Assembly (NCBI RefSeq): GCF_900090235.1
Contig: NZ_LT607750.1
Location: 372,001 to 436,000 of the forward strand
Length of the DNA stretch: 64,000 bases
From: Micromonospora echinaurantiaca
GTDB lineage: Bacteria; Actinomycetota; Actinomycetes; Mycobacteriales; Micromonosporaceae
Direction: 5' to 3'
Positions within the stretch are counted from its first letter, which is position 1. The number at the start of each line of letters is the position of its first letter. This document shows, one piece after another, positions 41,767 through 54,573 of this stretch. The position numbers and the translations under genes are program-made. The notes under the pieces were generated by a model. That model had not been told where the DNA came from. It was given only the letters and a program-made list of their open reading frames with translations, and did not search any database.

Positions 41767-41821
41767 GATCATGAAGTTGTTGACCCGACACGCCGGTGCA
41801 CGTGGCAACAACTTCATGATC
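41767..41821. repeat. Intergenic palindromic element E (16-bp stem)
   Basis: GATCATGAAGTTGTTG (41767-41782) and its exact complement (41806-41821), 23-nt loop, 57 bp past the phosphatase stop. Distinctly less GC-rich than the flanks and similar in layout to elements B and C. The rest of the 266-bp gap to the PBP gene holds nothing recognisable. Confidence 0.72.
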
Positions 41822-41975
41822 AACCAGGGCGACGCTGTGGGCGGTGTGGGTGGGGTTGGGCGGGGTGGTCGGCTCGCGAATTTCCTGCGGGTTTGGCGAA
41901 ACGCGGGGGCGAAAGGGGTGTTTCGGGTCATTCTGAACGGGTCCTAGCGCGATCCGGCTCCTGCGGGGAGAGCTG

Positions 41976-44087
41976 ATGACCCGGGCCCATCTGCACCGAG
42001 TGCTGACCATCCTGATCGCCGGCGTGCTGGCCGGCCTGGCGCTGGCGGCGGCGGCCCTGCCGGTCGCGCTGGTCTTCGGGATCGGCTTCTCGGCGCTCGC
42101 CGCGCCGTACGCGGAGCTGCCGAACACACTGCGCACCCCGCCCACCGCCCAGCGGTCCAACCTGTACGCCAGCGACGGCACCACCCTGATCACCTCCTTC
42201 TACCAGGAGGACCGGGTGGACGTCCCGCTGGCCGAGGTGGCGCCGGTGATGCGCCAGGCGATCGTGGCCGCCGAGGACGCCCGGTTCCACCAGCACAGCG
42301 GGGTGGACCTGCGGGGCGTGGCCCGGGCCTTCACGGTCAACCAGGGATCGGGCGAGACCCGGCAGGGTGCCTCCACGCTGACCATGCAGTACGTCCGCAA
42401 CGTGCTGAGCAGCGACCCCCGGCTCAGCGAGGCGCAGCGCGCCGCGGCCACCGAGATCACCACCGCTCGCAAGATCCAGGAGATGCGGTACGCGCTGGCG
42501 CTGGAGCGGGAGCTGAGCAAGGACCAGATCCTGGCCCGCTACCTGAACATCGCGTACTTCGGGGCCGGGGCGTACGGGGTGGCGGCCGCCAGCAAGCGCT
42601 ACTTCTCCAAGGCGCCGGCCGACCTCAACCTCGGTGAGGCGGCCCTGCTGGCCGGCCTGGTCCGCTCCCCGCACAGCGACGACCCGATCAACGGGGACGC
42701 GGACAGCGCGCTGCGCCGCCGGGCGTACGTGCTGGACCGGCTGGTGGAGGCGGGGCAGGTGCCGGCCGAGGAGGCCGCCCGGGCCGCGGCCGAGCCGCTG
42801 AAGCTGCGGCCCAGCGAGACGCCGAACGACTGCACGGCGGTGCCCGAGGGGCACAACGACTGGGGTTACTTCTGCGACTGGTTCACCCGGTGGTGGAACG
42901 CCCAGCCGGCGTTCGGGGCCAGCGTGGACGAGCGGCAGCGCACGCTGCGCCGGGGCGGCTTCTCCATCGTCTCCTCGCTCGACCCGGCGGTGCAGCGCGC
43001 CGCCGTCGAGCAGGTCCACCGGATCTACCGGGTGGACGACCGCAAGGCGATGCCGACCGCGGTGGTGCAGCCCGGCACCGGCCGGGTGCTGGCCATGGCG
43101 GTGAACCGGAACTACCGGGTGGAGGCCAACCCGCCCGGGCAGAAGAACCACCCGAACACGGTCAACCAGCTGGTCGCCGGCGGCGGGGCGATCGAGGGCT
43201 ACCAGGCCGGCTCGACGTTCAAGCTCTTCGCCGTGCTGGCCGCGTTGGAGTCCGGGCTGCCGCTGCGGACCGAGTTCGACGCGCCGGACCGGTTCGTCAC
43301 CCGCTACCCGGCCTCCGGCGCGGCGAGCTGCGACGGCTACTGGTGCCCGGAGAACGCCAGCCGGTCGATGGCGGGCTGGCACGACATGTGGACCGCCTTC
43401 GGCGAGTCGGTGAACACGTACTTCGCCTGGCTTACCGAGCGGGTCGGCGCGGACCGGGTGGTGGAGATGGCCGAGCGGCTCGGCATCGTGCTGCGCTCCC
43501 CGGACGACGCCCGGCTGGCCCGCCACGGCGCCCGCACCTGGGGCCCGTTCGTGCTCGGCGTGGCCACCACCACGCCGCTCGACCTGGCCGGGGCGTACGC
43601 CACGCTGGCGGCCGAGGGCACCTGGTGCGCGCCGCTGCCGGTCACCTCGATCACCGACGCGGCCGGTCGCCCGGTCGACGCGGCCAAGCCGGACTGCCGC
43701 CAGGTGCTGGACGCCGAGGTGGCCCGGGCGGCGGCGGACGCGGCCCGCTGCCCGGTCGGCGACCAGTCCATGTACAACCGCTGCGACGGCGGCACCGCGA
43801 CCCGGCTGCGGGACCGGCTGGGCCGTCCGGTGGCCGGCAAGACGGGCAGCTCGGAGCGGTACGCCACGGAGACCGTGGTGGCGTTCACCCCGCAGCTCGC
43901 GGTCGCCGCGATCGCCGCGAACCCGGACGACCCGCGGGACGGGGTGGGCCGTGCGGTGCAGGGCCGGATGGTGGACGCGGTGGCCGAGTTGATGTCGTTC
44001 GCGCTGCGCGACCAGCCGGTGCGCGACTTCGTGCCGCCGAGCGAGGCGATCGCCTTCGAGGTCAGCGGAGAGCGGACCGGGAACTGA
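41976..44087 (+). CDS. Bifunctional class A penicillin-binding protein
   Basis: A 703-aa peptidoglycan synthase. Membrane anchor ~8-40, glycosyltransferase 51 domain (~65-250) with EDARFHQHSGVDLRG (catalytic Glu100) and RQGASTLTMQYVRN, and a transpeptidase domain (~330-680) with STFK (Ser413, Lys416), SVN (478-480) and KTGS (622-625). It polymerises lipid II and cross-links the wall outside the membrane. There is no C-terminal PASTA domain. Its last 26 bp overlap the convergent SDR gene. ATG 41976 follows CGGGGAGAGCTG. Confidence 0.94.
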   Translation: MTRAHLHRVLTILIAGVLAGLALAAAALPVALVFGIGFSALAAPYAELPNTLRTPPTAQRSNLYASDGTTLITSFYQEDRVDVPLAEVAPVMRQAIVAAEDARFHQHSGVDLRGVARAFTVNQGSGETRQGASTLTMQYVRNVLSSDPRLSEAQRAAATEITTARKIQEMRYALALERELSKDQILARYLNIAYFGAGAYGVAAASKRYFSKAPADLNLGEAALLAGLVRSPHSDDPINGDADSALRRRAYVLDRLVEAGQVPAEEAARAAAEPLKLRPSETPNDCTAVPEGHNDWGYFCDWFTRWWNAQPAFGASVDERQRTLRRGGFSIVSSLDPAVQRAAVEQVHRIYRVDDRKAMPTAVVQPGTGRVLAMAVNRNYRVEANPPGQKNHPNTVNQLVAGGGAIEGYQAGSTFKLFAVLAALESGLPLRTEFDAPDRFVTRYPASGAASCDGYWCPENASRSMAGWHDMWTAFGESVNTYFAWLTERVGADRVVEMAERLGIVLRSPDDARLARHGARTWGPFVLGVATTTPLDLAGAYATLAAEGTWCAPLPVTSITDAAGRPVDAAKPDCRQVLDAEVARAAADAARCPVGDQSMYNRCDGGTATRLRDRLGRPVAGKTGSSERYATETVVAFTPQLAVAAIAANPDDPRDGVGRAVQGRMVDAVAELMSFALRDQPVRDFVPPSEAIAFEVSGERTGN

Positions 44088-45558
44088 CCGACGACTCGGC
44101 CAGGTGCTCGGCGCCCCGGGCGATGTTGCGGGTCATCCCGCCGAAGACCACCGCGTGGAACGGCGCCACCGAACCCCAGTACGCGTGCCCGGACAGGCCG
44201 TGCGGGAGGAAGACCGCCCGCTGGTGGTAGCGGCTGTGCCCGTTCTCGGCCGGCAGCACCCGCATCTCCAGCCAGGCCCGGCCGGGCAGCCGCATCTCGG
44301 CGCGCAGCCGCAGCAGCTCACCGGGGACGATCTCCTCCACCCGCCAGAAGTCCAGCGCCTCGCCGACCTGGAGCCGGTGCGGGTCGCGCCGCCCCCGGCG
44401 CAGCCCCACCCCGCCGATCAGCCGGTCCAACCAGCCCCGCACCGACCAGGCGAGCGGGAAGGAGTACCAGCCGTGCTCCCCGCCGACCCCCTCGATCACC
44501 TGCCAGAGCACGGCCGGCGGGGCGGCCACCGCGCGCTCCCGCACGTCGGTGTACGTGGTGCCGCCGGACCACTTCGGGTCGCTGGGCAGCGGTTCGGCCG
44601 GCGCGTCCGGGCCGCTCGCGTTCGACCACCGGGTCTCCACCGCGGCGTTGCGGATCTTGGCCAGTGCCAGCTCCACCGCCCGGTCGAAGCCGGTGAGCCC
44701 CTCCGGCGGGTCGGGCACGTACCGGGCGATGTCGTGCTCGCGGGCGACCGCCTCGTGCACCAGGCTCTCCACCAGCGGCCGGGCGATCGCGTTCGGCACC
44801 GGGGTGATCAGCCCGACCCAGAGCGAGGAGAGCGCCGGGGTCAGCGGCCGGACCGGCACGATGAACCGCCGGGGCAGCTCGGCCACCCGGGCGTAGCGCT
44901 GCATCATCTCCTCGAAGGTGAGGACGTCCGGCCCGCCGATGTCGAAGGCCCGGTTGACCTCCGGCGGCAGTTCCGCGCAGCCGACCAGGTAGCGCAGCAC
45001 GTCGCGGACCGCGATCGGCTGGATCCGGTTGCGCACCCAGCGCGGGGTGACCATCATCGGCAGCCGCTCGGTGAGATGGCGCAGCATCTCGAACGACGCC
45101 GAGCCGGACCCGATGATCACCGCGGCCCGCAGCACCGCGGTCGGCACCCCGCTGTCCAGCAGGATCCGCCCCACCTCGGCCCGGGAGCGCAGGTGCGCCG
45201 AGGGGACCGACCGGTCTTCGGCCGGCTCCGGCCCGCCCAGATAGACGATCCGGCGGACGCCCGCGGCGCGGGCCGCGGTCGCGAAGTTCGTCGCCGCCTC
45301 CCGGTCGGCGGCCTCGAACCCGGCCTGGCCGAGCGAGTGCACCAGGTAGTAGGCGACGTCCACGCCGTCGAGCGTGGCCGGCAGCGTCTCCGGTTTGCGC
45401 AGGTCGCCCTCGGCGATCTCGACCCGGCTCGCCCACGGCACGTCCCGCAGCCGGCCGGCCTTGCGGGCCAGGCAGCGTACGGTGTGCCCGTCGACCAGCA
45501 GCCGGGGCGCGAGCCGCCCGCCGATGTACCCCGTCGCTCCGGTGACCAGGCATCTCAC
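44062..45558 (-). CDS. SDR family NAD(P)H-binding protein with C-terminal DUF2867
   Basis: A 498-aa protein. An atypical SDR (NmrA/epimerase-like) Rossmann domain, ~1-290, has [19 protein letters not shown] and YYLVHSLGQ, and a DUF2867 domain (~320-490) of START-like appearance ends [14 protein letters not shown]. The family is widespread in Actinobacteria with unknown substrate; the C-terminal part may bind a lipid or polyketide. GTG 45558 gives the homologous start MRCLVTG; TTG 45579 is possible. It is divergent from glyA with only 35 bp between, and overlaps the PBP gene at its 3' end by 26 bp. Confidence 0.85.
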   Translation of the reverse strand: MRCLVTGATGYIGGRLAPRLLVDGHTVRCLARKAGRLRDVPWASRVEIAEGDLRKPETLPATLDGVDVAYYLVHSLGQAGFEAADREAATNFATAARAAGVRRIVYLGGPEPAEDRSVPSAHLRSRAEVGRILLDSGVPTAVLRAAVIIGSGSASFEMLRHLTERLPMMVTPRWVRNRIQPIAVRDVLRYLVGCAELPPEVNRAFDIGGPDVLTFEEMMQRYARVAELPRRFIVPVRPLTPALSSLWVGLITPVPNAIARPLVESLVHEAVAREHDIARYVPDPPEGLTGFDRAVELALAKIRNAAVETRWSNASGPDAPAEPLPSDPKWSGGTTYTDVRERAVAAPPAVLWQVIEGVGGEHGWYSFPLAWSVRGWLDRLIGGVGLRRGRRDPHRLQVGEALDFWRVEEIVPGELLRLRAEMRLPGRAWLEMRVLPAENGHSRYHQRAVFLPHGLSGHAYWGSVAPFHAVVFGGMTRNIARGAEHLAESSVSSRSALR

Positions 45559-45593
45559 GATCCCCAGTCTGCGGCCCAATAGACTCTGGCGCT

Positions 45594-46883
45594 GTGGACA
45601 TCGCGCAAAGCACCTTCTGGGGGCCGGATTTCGACCAGCTCCGTGCCACCGACCCGGAGATCGCCGGGGTGGTGCTCGGCGAGCTGGACCGGCTGCGCGG
45701 CGGCCTCCAGCTGATCGCCAGCGAGAACCTCACCTCGCCGGCCGTGCTGGCCGCGCTCGGCTCGACGCTGACCAACAAGTACGCCGAGGGCTACCCGGGC
45801 CGGCGGTACTACGGCGGCTGCGCCGAGGTGGACCGGGCCGAGGAGATCGGCATCGCCCGGGCGAAGGAGCTCTTCGGGGCCGAGCACGCCAACCTCCAGC
45901 CGCACTCCGGGGCGAGCGCCAACCTGGCCGCGTACGCGGCGCTGGTGCAGCCGGGCGACACGGTGCTCGCCATGGACCTGCCGCACGGCGGGCACCTGAC
46001 CCACGGCAGCCGGGTGAACTTCTCCGGCAAGTGGTTCCACACCGTCGGCTACACCGTGCACCGGGACACCGAGCTGATCGACTACGACGAGGTGCGCGAC
46101 CTGGCCCTGGCGCACCGGCCCAAGATGATCATCTGTGGCGCGACCGCGTACCCGCGGCTGATCGACTTCGCCCGGTTCCGCGAGGTCGCCGACTCCGTCG
46201 GCGCGTACCTCATGGTGGACGCCGCGCACTTCATCGGGCTGGTCGCCGGCAAGGCCATCCCCTCCCCGGTGCCGTACGCCGACGTCGTCTGCGCCACCAC
46301 CCACAAGGTGCTGCGCGGGCCGCGCGGCGGGATGATCCTGTGCCGGGAGTCGCTGGCCCAGCGGATCGACAAGGCGGTCTTCCCGTTCACCCAGGGCGGC
46401 CCGTTGATGCACGCCGTCGCAGCCAAGGCCGTCGCGCTGCGCGAGGCCGCGCAGCCCGAGTTCCAGGCGTACGCGGCCCAGGTGGTGCGCAACGCGCAGG
46501 CGCTCGCCGCCGGGCTGGCCGCCGAGGGGATGCGCCCGGTCTCCGGCGGCACCGACACCCACCTCGCCCTGATCGACCTGCGCGAGGTGGGGGTGACCGG
46601 CGCGGACGCCGAGGCGCGCTGCGACGCCGCCGGCATCACGCTGAACAAGAACGCCATCCCGTACGACCCGCAGAAGCCGATGGTCGCCTCCGGGATCCGG
46701 GTCGGCACGCCCGCCGTCACCACCCAGGGCATGCGGGAGGGTGAGTTGCGCCGGGTCGCCGGGCTGATCGCCCGGGCGGTGCGCACCGATCCGGCCGAAG
46801 CGGGTGGCGCCGACCGGCTGGCCGCGATCGCGTCCGAGGTGACCGAGCTGGTCACCGAGTTCCCGGCGTACCCCCGTGGCTGA
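45594..46883 (+). CDS. glyA: Serine hydroxymethyltransferase
   Basis: A 429-aa PLP enzyme interconverting serine and glycine with tetrahydrofolate. It shows [27 protein letters not shown] and the PLP Lys238 in [14 protein letters not shown]. The start is GTG 45594. It overlaps the next gene by 8 bp and leads into the ATP synthase cluster. It may be co-transcribed with the small membrane protein that follows. Confidence 0.96.
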   Translation: MDIAQSTFWGPDFDQLRATDPEIAGVVLGELDRLRGGLQLIASENLTSPAVLAALGSTLTNKYAEGYPGRRYYGGCAEVDRAEEIGIARAKELFGAEHANLQPHSGASANLAAYAALVQPGDTVLAMDLPHGGHLTHGSRVNFSGKWFHTVGYTVHRDTELIDYDEVRDLALAHRPKMIICGATAYPRLIDFARFREVADSVGAYLMVDAAHFIGLVAGKAIPSPVPYADVVCATTHKVLRGPRGGMILCRESLAQRIDKAVFPFTQGGPLMHAVAAKAVALREAAQPEFQAYAAQVVRNAQALAAGLAAEGMRPVSGGTDTHLALIDLREVGVTGADAEARCDAAGITLNKNAIPYDPQKPMVASGIRVGTPAVTTQGMREGELRRVAGLIARAVRTDPAEAGGADRLAAIASEVTELVTEFPAYPRG

Positions 46884-47304
46884 GCCCGGGGTGCGCGAGC
46901 CGGTCGCGGCCGCCGACCGGCGCTGGCGGCTGCGGCACCTGCCGGTGCTGCTGGCCGCGAGCGGCCTGCTGACCGCCGTGGCCGCGCTGCTCGGCGCGGT
47001 CACCGGTGGCACCGACGCGGCGCTCGGCGCGGCGGCCGGGGTGGGCGTCACGGTGGCCAGCTACACCCTGACCACCGTGGTGCTGGCCTGGGCCGACTCG
47101 GTGAACCCGCAGCTGGTGCTCCCCTTCGGACTCGGCCTCTATGCGGCCAAGTTCACCCTGCTCGGGGTGGTGATGGTGGCCGTGGCGTCGACCGGCTGGG
47201 CCGGCCTGATCCCGCTCTGTCTGGGCATCGCCGCCGGGGTGGTGGTCTGGACCGGGGTGCACATCTGGTGGCTCACCGCCGTGCACGCCCACGGGACCCG
47301 CTGA
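46876..47304 (+). CDS. AtpI-like small membrane protein (ATP synthase subunit I family)
   Basis: A 142-aa protein with four predicted helices (~24-44, 52-72, 80-101, 108-132) and a short Arg-rich start. Composition, size and position just before the atp genes fit ATP synthase subunit I (PF03899), which helps assemble the c-ring and, with AtpZ, can form a Mg/Ca channel. Sequence similarity is too weak to be sure by eye. GTG 46876 overlaps the glyA stop, so it is translationally coupled to glyA. Confidence 0.65.
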   Translation: MAEPGVREPVAAADRRWRLRHLPVLLAASGLLTAVAALLGAVTGGTDAALGAAAGVGVTVASYTLTTVVLAWADSVNPQLVLPFGLGLYAAKFTLLGVVMVAVASTGWAGLIPLCLGIAAGVVVWTGVHIWWLTAVHAHGTR

Positions 47305-47383
47305 CCGCGGGAATCCCACCCCTCGGACGGCGCGAAAATGTGTCCGGCACTGGTCATTTCCAGGCTGGCGGAAGGGGAGTAGC

Positions 47384-47443
47384 GTGCCCACAGACGAGCC
47401 TGCCCGCCCGACGCCCACACAACGACGGTTGTGCGGGGGGTGA
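47384..47443 (+). CDS. Candidate 19-aa leader ORF in the atp operon leader
   Basis: GTG 47384 follows GGAAGGGGAG at good spacing and opens 19 codons (MPTDEPARPTPTQRRLCGG) that end in TGA at 47443, 41 bp before the atpZ-like ATG. The ribosome site is better than those of the next two genes. It could be a regulatory leader peptide or chance; no homolog is known to me. Confidence 0.4.
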   Translation: MPTDEPARPTPTQRRLCGG

Positions 47444-47484
47444 GGCACAGCCTCGACTTCCCGACTGATATCGTTCGCCCCGTC

Positions 47485-47721
47485 ATGGCTGGTGACCAAA
47501 CCCCCCGACCCAGCGGCGACCGGGACGACGTTCCGTCCGGCGCCGGCCAGGGTTGGACCGCGCTCACGTACCTGATCGCGGGCATGCTCGTGTGGGGTTT
47601 CATCGGCTGGCTGGTCGACCAGTGGCTCGACACCGGGGGCATCGCCACCGGGATCGGCGTCGTGCTCGGCATGGCCGGGGGGATCATCCTGGTCGTCCGC
47701 CGACTCGGCACGCCTACTTAG
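47485..47721 (+). CDS. AtpZ-like protein (AtpI/AtpZ family, PF09527)
   Basis: A 78-aa protein with a charged N-terminus and two helices (~24-44 and ~52-72). GWTALTYLIAGMLVWGFIGWLVDQWLDTG matches the Gly-x-x-x-D pattern of the AtpZ family, which sits upstream of F1Fo genes. Its ATG 47485 has no ribosome site, but TGATAT at 47466-47471 could be a -10 element giving a nearly leaderless mRNA. An in-frame GTG at 47440 is an alternative. atpB follows 12 bp downstream. Confidence 0.75.
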   Translation: MAGDQTPRPSGDRDDVPSGAGQGWTALTYLIAGMLVWGFIGWLVDQWLDTGGIATGIGVVLGMAGGIILVVRRLGTPT

Positions 47722-47733
47722 GAAGGGACGCAG

Positions 47734-48531
47734 GTGTTCGGAGCGGCGAACGTTCTGGCTCAGGGCGAGGCAGCATTCCCACCCAGCGTGGAGGACTTCT
47801 ACCTGCCCAGCATCCTGCCCTGGGGTGCGGAGAACTCCTACTGGTTCACCAAGATCACCGCGATGGTCTGGCTGGCCGTCGGCGTTCTGATCATCTTCTT
47901 CCTGGCCAGTTACCGGAAGCCGCAGCTGGTACCGACGAAGAAGCAGTGGTTCGCCGAGTCGATCTACGGCTTCGTGCGGAACAACATCGCTGTCGACATG
48001 ATCGGGCACGCGGGGGTGCGGTTCGCGCCGTACTTCACCACGCTGTTCTGCTTCATCCTGCTGACCAACTTCTTCGCGATCTTCCCGCTGCTCCAGATCT
48101 CGCCGAACTCGCACATCGCCTTCCCGGCGTTCCTCGCCGTGATCAGCTACGTGCTCTTCATCTACGCGGGCATCCGGCACCACGGCGCCGGCAAGTTCAT
48201 CAAGAACTCCCTCATCCCGCCGGCGCCCTGGTACATCCTGCCGCTGCTGATCCCGATCGAGTTCTTCTCGACCTTCCTCGTCCGGCCGTTCTCGCTGGCC
48301 GTCCGTCTCTTCGCGAACATGTTCGCCGGCCACATGCTCCTGCTGGTCTTCACGCTCGGCGGCTTCGCGATGCTCAACGCCAACGCCTGGCTGGCGCCGG
48401 TCTCGCTCCTCTCCTGGGTGATGACCATCGCGCTCACCTTCCTCGAGTTCCTGGTGATCGTCCTGCAGGCCTACGTCTTCACCGTGCTCACCGCCAGCTA
48501 CGTGCAGGGCGCGCTCGCCGAAGAGCACTGA
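47734..48531 (+). CDS. atpB: ATP synthase Fo subunit a
   Basis: A 265-aa polytopic subunit that forms the proton half-channels. Essential Arg191 lies in SLAVRLFANMFAGH. Upstream helices include IFPLLQISPNSHIAFPAFLAV. GTG 47734 with GGAAGGGACGCAG in front. Subunits a, c, b, delta, alpha, gamma and beta follow in standard order. Confidence 0.97.
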   Translation: MFGAANVLAQGEAAFPPSVEDFYLPSILPWGAENSYWFTKITAMVWLAVGVLIIFFLASYRKPQLVPTKKQWFAESIYGFVRNNIAVDMIGHAGVRFAPYFTTLFCFILLTNFFAIFPLLQISPNSHIAFPAFLAVISYVLFIYAGIRHHGAGKFIKNSLIPPAPWYILPLLIPIEFFSTFLVRPFSLAVRLFANMFAGHMLLLVFTLGGFAMLNANAWLAPVSLLSWVMTIALTFLEFLVIVLQAYVFTVLTASYVQGALAEEH

Positions 48532-48563
48532 TCCACCGCACCACCCGTTGTCGTCCCGCGTGA

Positions 48564-48830
<267 letters not shown>

Positions 48831-48857
48831 TCCCGCCCCTCGACCGGGAGGTCATCC

Positions 48858-49397
48858 ATGTTCCTGCTCGCCGCTGAGGGTGGTGAGTCGACCCACAACC
48901 CGATCGTGCCTGTCTGGCAGGAGATCGTGGTCGGCACCATCGCCTTCGCCATCCTCTGCTTCGTGCTGATGAAGTTCGTCTTCCCGCGCATGGAGCAGAC
49001 GTTCCAGGCTCGGGTGGACGCGATCGAGGGCGGCATCAAGCGCGCCGAGGCCGCCCAGGCCGAGGCCAACCAGCTGCTCGAGCAGTACCGCGCGCAGCTC
49101 GCCGAGGCGCGTACCGACGCTGCCAAGATCCGGGACGACGCCCGGGCCGACGCCGAGGGCATCCGGCAGGACATCCTCGCCAAGGCGCGGGAGGAGTCCG
49201 ACCGGATCATCGCGGCCGGCAAGGAGCAGCTCGCCGCGGAGCGGGCCACCATCGTGCGCGAGCTGCGCACCGAGGTCGGCACCATCGCGGTCGACCTGGC
49301 CAGCAAGATCGTCGGTGAGTCGCTCGCCGACGAGGCGCGTCGCAAGGGCACCGTCGACCGGTTCCTGAGCGGTCTCGAGAGCACGGGGGCCCGCTGA
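48858..49397 (+). CDS. atpF: ATP synthase Fo subunit b
   Basis: A 179-aa stalk subunit: one N-terminal helix (~20-42, IVVGTIAFAILCFVLMKFVF) and a long charged coiled coil (~50-160) that dimerises and reaches F1. Overlaps atpH by one base. It is a plain b subunit; the mycobacterial b-delta fusion is absent here. Confidence 0.97.
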   Translation: MFLLAAEGGESTHNPIVPVWQEIVVGTIAFAILCFVLMKFVFPRMEQTFQARVDAIEGGIKRAEAAQAEANQLLEQYRAQLAEARTDAAKIRDDARADAEGIRQDILAKAREESDRIIAAGKEQLAAERATIVRELRTEVGTIAVDLASKIVGESLADEARRKGTVDRFLSGLESTGAR

Positions 49398-50218
49398 TGC
49401 AGGCCGCCAGCCGGGAGTCGTACAAGATCGCGGCCGAGCGCCTCGACGCGTACGTCCGCGGCGCGGAGCCGTCGGCGGTGGCCACCACCGCCGACGACAT
49501 CCTCTCCGTCGCCGCCCTGCTGCGGCGGGAGCCGCGGCTGCGCCGGGCGCTCTCCGACCCGGCCCGCTCCGGGGAGGACCGGTCCGCCCTGCTGACCGGG
49601 ATCCTCGGTGGCAAGGTCGGCGCGGACGCGCTCGAGCTGGTCGCCGCGCTGGTCTCCGGCCGCTGGTCGGCGCCGTCGGAACTGCTCGACGCCACCGAGC
49701 GGCTCGGCGTGGAGGCGCTCCTGGCGGGCGCCGACAAGAGCGGCGAGCTGGGTGAGGTCGAGGACGAGCTGTTCCGTTTCGGGCAGGTCGTCGCCGGCTC
49801 GCCCCAGCTGTCCAACGCGCTCTCCGACGCGATGGTGCCGGCCAAGCAGCGGGCCACCCTGGCCGACCAGCTGCTCGCCGGCAAGGCCCGGCCCGTCACC
49901 GGCTACCTCGTCGGGGTCGCGCTCGCCGGTTTCGGGGGACGCTCCTTCACCGGGGCGCTCACCCGGCTGGTCGAGCTCGCCGCCGACCGGCGCGACCGGC
50001 AGGTGGCGTACGTGACCGTGGCGGCCCCGTTGAGTGAAGAGGAGGAGCGCCGGCTGGGCGCTAGCCTCTCCGCGATATACGGTCGGGAGGTATCCGTCAA
50101 GCAGACGGTGAACCCCGAGGTCCTCGGTGGCGCGAGCGTGCGGGTCGGCTCCGACCTGTACGACGGCACCGTCCTGCGCCGCCTCAACGAGACCCGCAAC
50201 GCGCTCGCGAAGCGCTGA
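49397..50218 (+). CDS. atpH: ATP synthase F1 subunit delta
   Basis: A 273-aa peripheral-stalk subunit. The C-terminal OSCP-like domain is clear (VAAPLSEEEERRLGASLSAIYGREVSVKQTVNPEVLGG). It is about 90 residues longer than the E. coli subunit, with an N-terminal helical extension as in streptomycetes. ATG overlaps the atpF stop. Confidence 0.96.
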   Translation: MQAASRESYKIAAERLDAYVRGAEPSAVATTADDILSVAALLRREPRLRRALSDPARSGEDRSALLTGILGGKVGADALELVAALVSGRWSAPSELLDATERLGVEALLAGADKSGELGEVEDELFRFGQVVAGSPQLSNALSDAMVPAKQRATLADQLLAGKARPVTGYLVGVALAGFGGRSFTGALTRLVELAADRRDRQVAYVTVAAPLSEEEERRLGASLSAIYGREVSVKQTVNPEVLGGASVRVGSDLYDGTVLRRLNETRNALAKR

Positions 50219-50311
50219 GGCGGCCCCGCCGCGCAGCGCCTGAATGACAGACGCCATTCGGACCGGTCGGTACTAGGTATCCCGGGCCCCTGATACTTAA
50301 GGAAGCAGAGG

Positions 50312-51967
50312 ATGGCCGAGCTGACCATCTCGACGGAGGAGATCCGCGGCGCCCTGGAGCGCTACGTCTCCTCCTACACGTCCGACGTCTCCCGCGAGGA
50401 GGTCGGCACCGTCGCCGACGCCGGCGACGGCATCGCCCACGTCGAGGGCCTGCCCTCGACCATGACCAACGAGCTCCTGGAGTTCGAGGACGGCACGCTC
50501 GGCGTGGCGCTGAACCTCGACGTCCGGGACATCGGTGTCGTCGTCCTCGGTGACTACGCCGGCATCGAGGAGGGGCAGCGCGTCAAGCGCACCGGCCGGG
50601 TGCTCTCCGTGCCGGTCGGCGACGCCTTCCTCGGCCGCGTGGTCAACGCGCTCGGCCAGCCGATCGACGGCCTCGGCGACATCGCCAACGAGGGCTACCG
50701 CGAGCTGGAGCTGCAGGCTCCGAACGTGATGGCCCGGCAGTCCGTCTTCGAGCCGATGCAGACCGGCATCAAGGCGGTCGACGCGATGACCCCGATCGGC
50801 CGGGGCCAGCGGCAGCTGATCATCGGTGACCGGAAGACCGGCAAGACCACCGTCGCCCTGGACACCATCCTCAACCAGCGGGAGAACTGGCGCTCCGGCG
50901 ACCCGAAGAAGCAGGTCCGCTGCATCTACGTCGCCGTCGGCCAGAAGGCCTCCACGATCGCCTCGATCAAGGGCCTCCTGGAGGAGGCGGGCGCGATGGA
51001 GTACACCACCATCGTCGCCTCGCCGGCCTCCGACCCGGCCGGCTTCAAGTACCTCGCCCCCTACACCGGCTCGTCCATCGGGCAGCACTGGATGTACGGC
51101 GGCAAGCACGTCCTGATCGTCTTCGACGACCTGAGCAAGCAGGCCGAGGCATACCGGGCCGTGTCGCTGCTGCTGCGCCGCCCGCCGGGCCGCGAGGCGT
51201 ACCCGGGTGACGTCTTCTACCTGCACTCCCGGCTGCTGGAGCGCTGCGCGAAGCTGTCGGACGAGATGGGCGGCGGCTCGATGACCGGTCTGCCGATCAT
51301 CGAGACCAAGGCCAACGACATCTCGGCCTTCATCCCGACCAACGTCATCTCGATCACCGACGGCCAGATCTTCCTGGAGACCGACCTGTTCAACCAGGGC
51401 GTCCGGCCGGCCATCAACGTCGGCACCTCGGTCTCCCGGGTCGGTGGCGCCGCGCAGGTGAAGCCGATGAAGAAGGTCGCCGGCTCGCTGCGGCTGAACC
51501 TGGCCCAGTACCGCGAGCTGGAGGCGTTCGCCGCCTTCGCCTCCGACCTGGACAAGGCCTCCCGGGCCCAGCTGGAGCGCGGATCCCGCCTGGTCGAGCT
51601 GCTCAAGCAGCCGAACTACTCGCCGTTCCCGGTGCAGGAGCAGGTCGTCTCGGTCTGGGCCGGCACCGAGGGCAAGCTGGACGACATCCCGGTCGGTGAG
51701 ATCCGGCGGTTCGAGTCGGAGTTCCTGCAGTACCTGCGGCACAAGCACGAGGGCGTCCTCGCGGCCATCGCCGACCACAAGTGGGACGACGACATCATCG
51801 GCTCGCTGGACTCGGCCATCACCGAGTTCAAGCAGGTCTTCCTCGGCAAGGAGGACGAGCGCCGAATCAACGAGGCGCCGGCCGCCCCGCTGGAGGGCGA
51901 CGAGGCCCGCGAGACGGTGACCCGCTTCCGCGACGGCACGACCGACCGCCCGGTCGAGAACCAGTAA
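50312..51967 (+). CDS. atpA: ATP synthase F1 subunit alpha
   Basis: A 551-aa regulatory nucleotide-binding subunit. Walker A GDRKTGKT at 172-179, conserved [21 protein letters not shown], and [14 protein letters not shown]. The C-terminus is ~35 residues longer than in E. coli ([17 protein letters not shown]), as in other actinobacteria. The 93-bp gap after atpH contains TACTTAAGGAAGCAGAGG with the ribosome site. Confidence 0.98.
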   Translation: MAELTISTEEIRGALERYVSSYTSDVSREEVGTVADAGDGIAHVEGLPSTMTNELLEFEDGTLGVALNLDVRDIGVVVLGDYAGIEEGQRVKRTGRVLSVPVGDAFLGRVVNALGQPIDGLGDIANEGYRELELQAPNVMARQSVFEPMQTGIKAVDAMTPIGRGQRQLIIGDRKTGKTTVALDTILNQRENWRSGDPKKQVRCIYVAVGQKASTIASIKGLLEEAGAMEYTTIVASPASDPAGFKYLAPYTGSSIGQHWMYGGKHVLIVFDDLSKQAEAYRAVSLLLRRPPGREAYPGDVFYLHSRLLERCAKLSDEMGGGSMTGLPIIETKANDISAFIPTNVISITDGQIFLETDLFNQGVRPAINVGTSVSRVGGAAQVKPMKKVAGSLRLNLAQYRELEAFAAFASDLDKASRAQLERGSRLVELLKQPNYSPFPVQEQVVSVWAGTEGKLDDIPVGEIRRFESEFLQYLRHKHEGVLAAIADHKWDDDIIGSLDSAITEFKQVFLGKEDERRINEAPAAPLEGDEARETVTRFRDGTTDRPVENQ

Positions 51968-51976
51968 GGGCTGACC

Positions 51977-54345
<2,369 letters not shown>

Positions 54346-54366
54346 GCCCGCCCGTTGTGAGCAAGA

Positions 54367-54401
54367 AAAAGGCCGCCCCGGCAATGCCGGGGCGGCCTTT
54401 T
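54367..54401 (+). terminator. Strong intrinsic terminator after atpD
   Basis: AAAAGGCCGCCCCGGCA (54367-54383) and its exact complement (54385-54401). It has both a GC-rich stem and a T-tract (CCTTTTG), the best canonical terminator in the window. It should separate atpD from the LCP and atpC genes. Confidence 0.93.
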
Positions 54402-54573
54402 GTTCATCTTCGCGCCGTATCCTGCCCGCTGGCCGGTTTCCCGCGCTCGGCGATCGTGCCGCGTGCGAGGTACCGTCGGTTCGCGCGCTCACCGGAATGA
54501 GCGTTGGTCTATGGCAACCATTCGGCTGGGTGCGCCCGTCTCCTGATCGTGGGCGTGACGAACGGAGATGATC

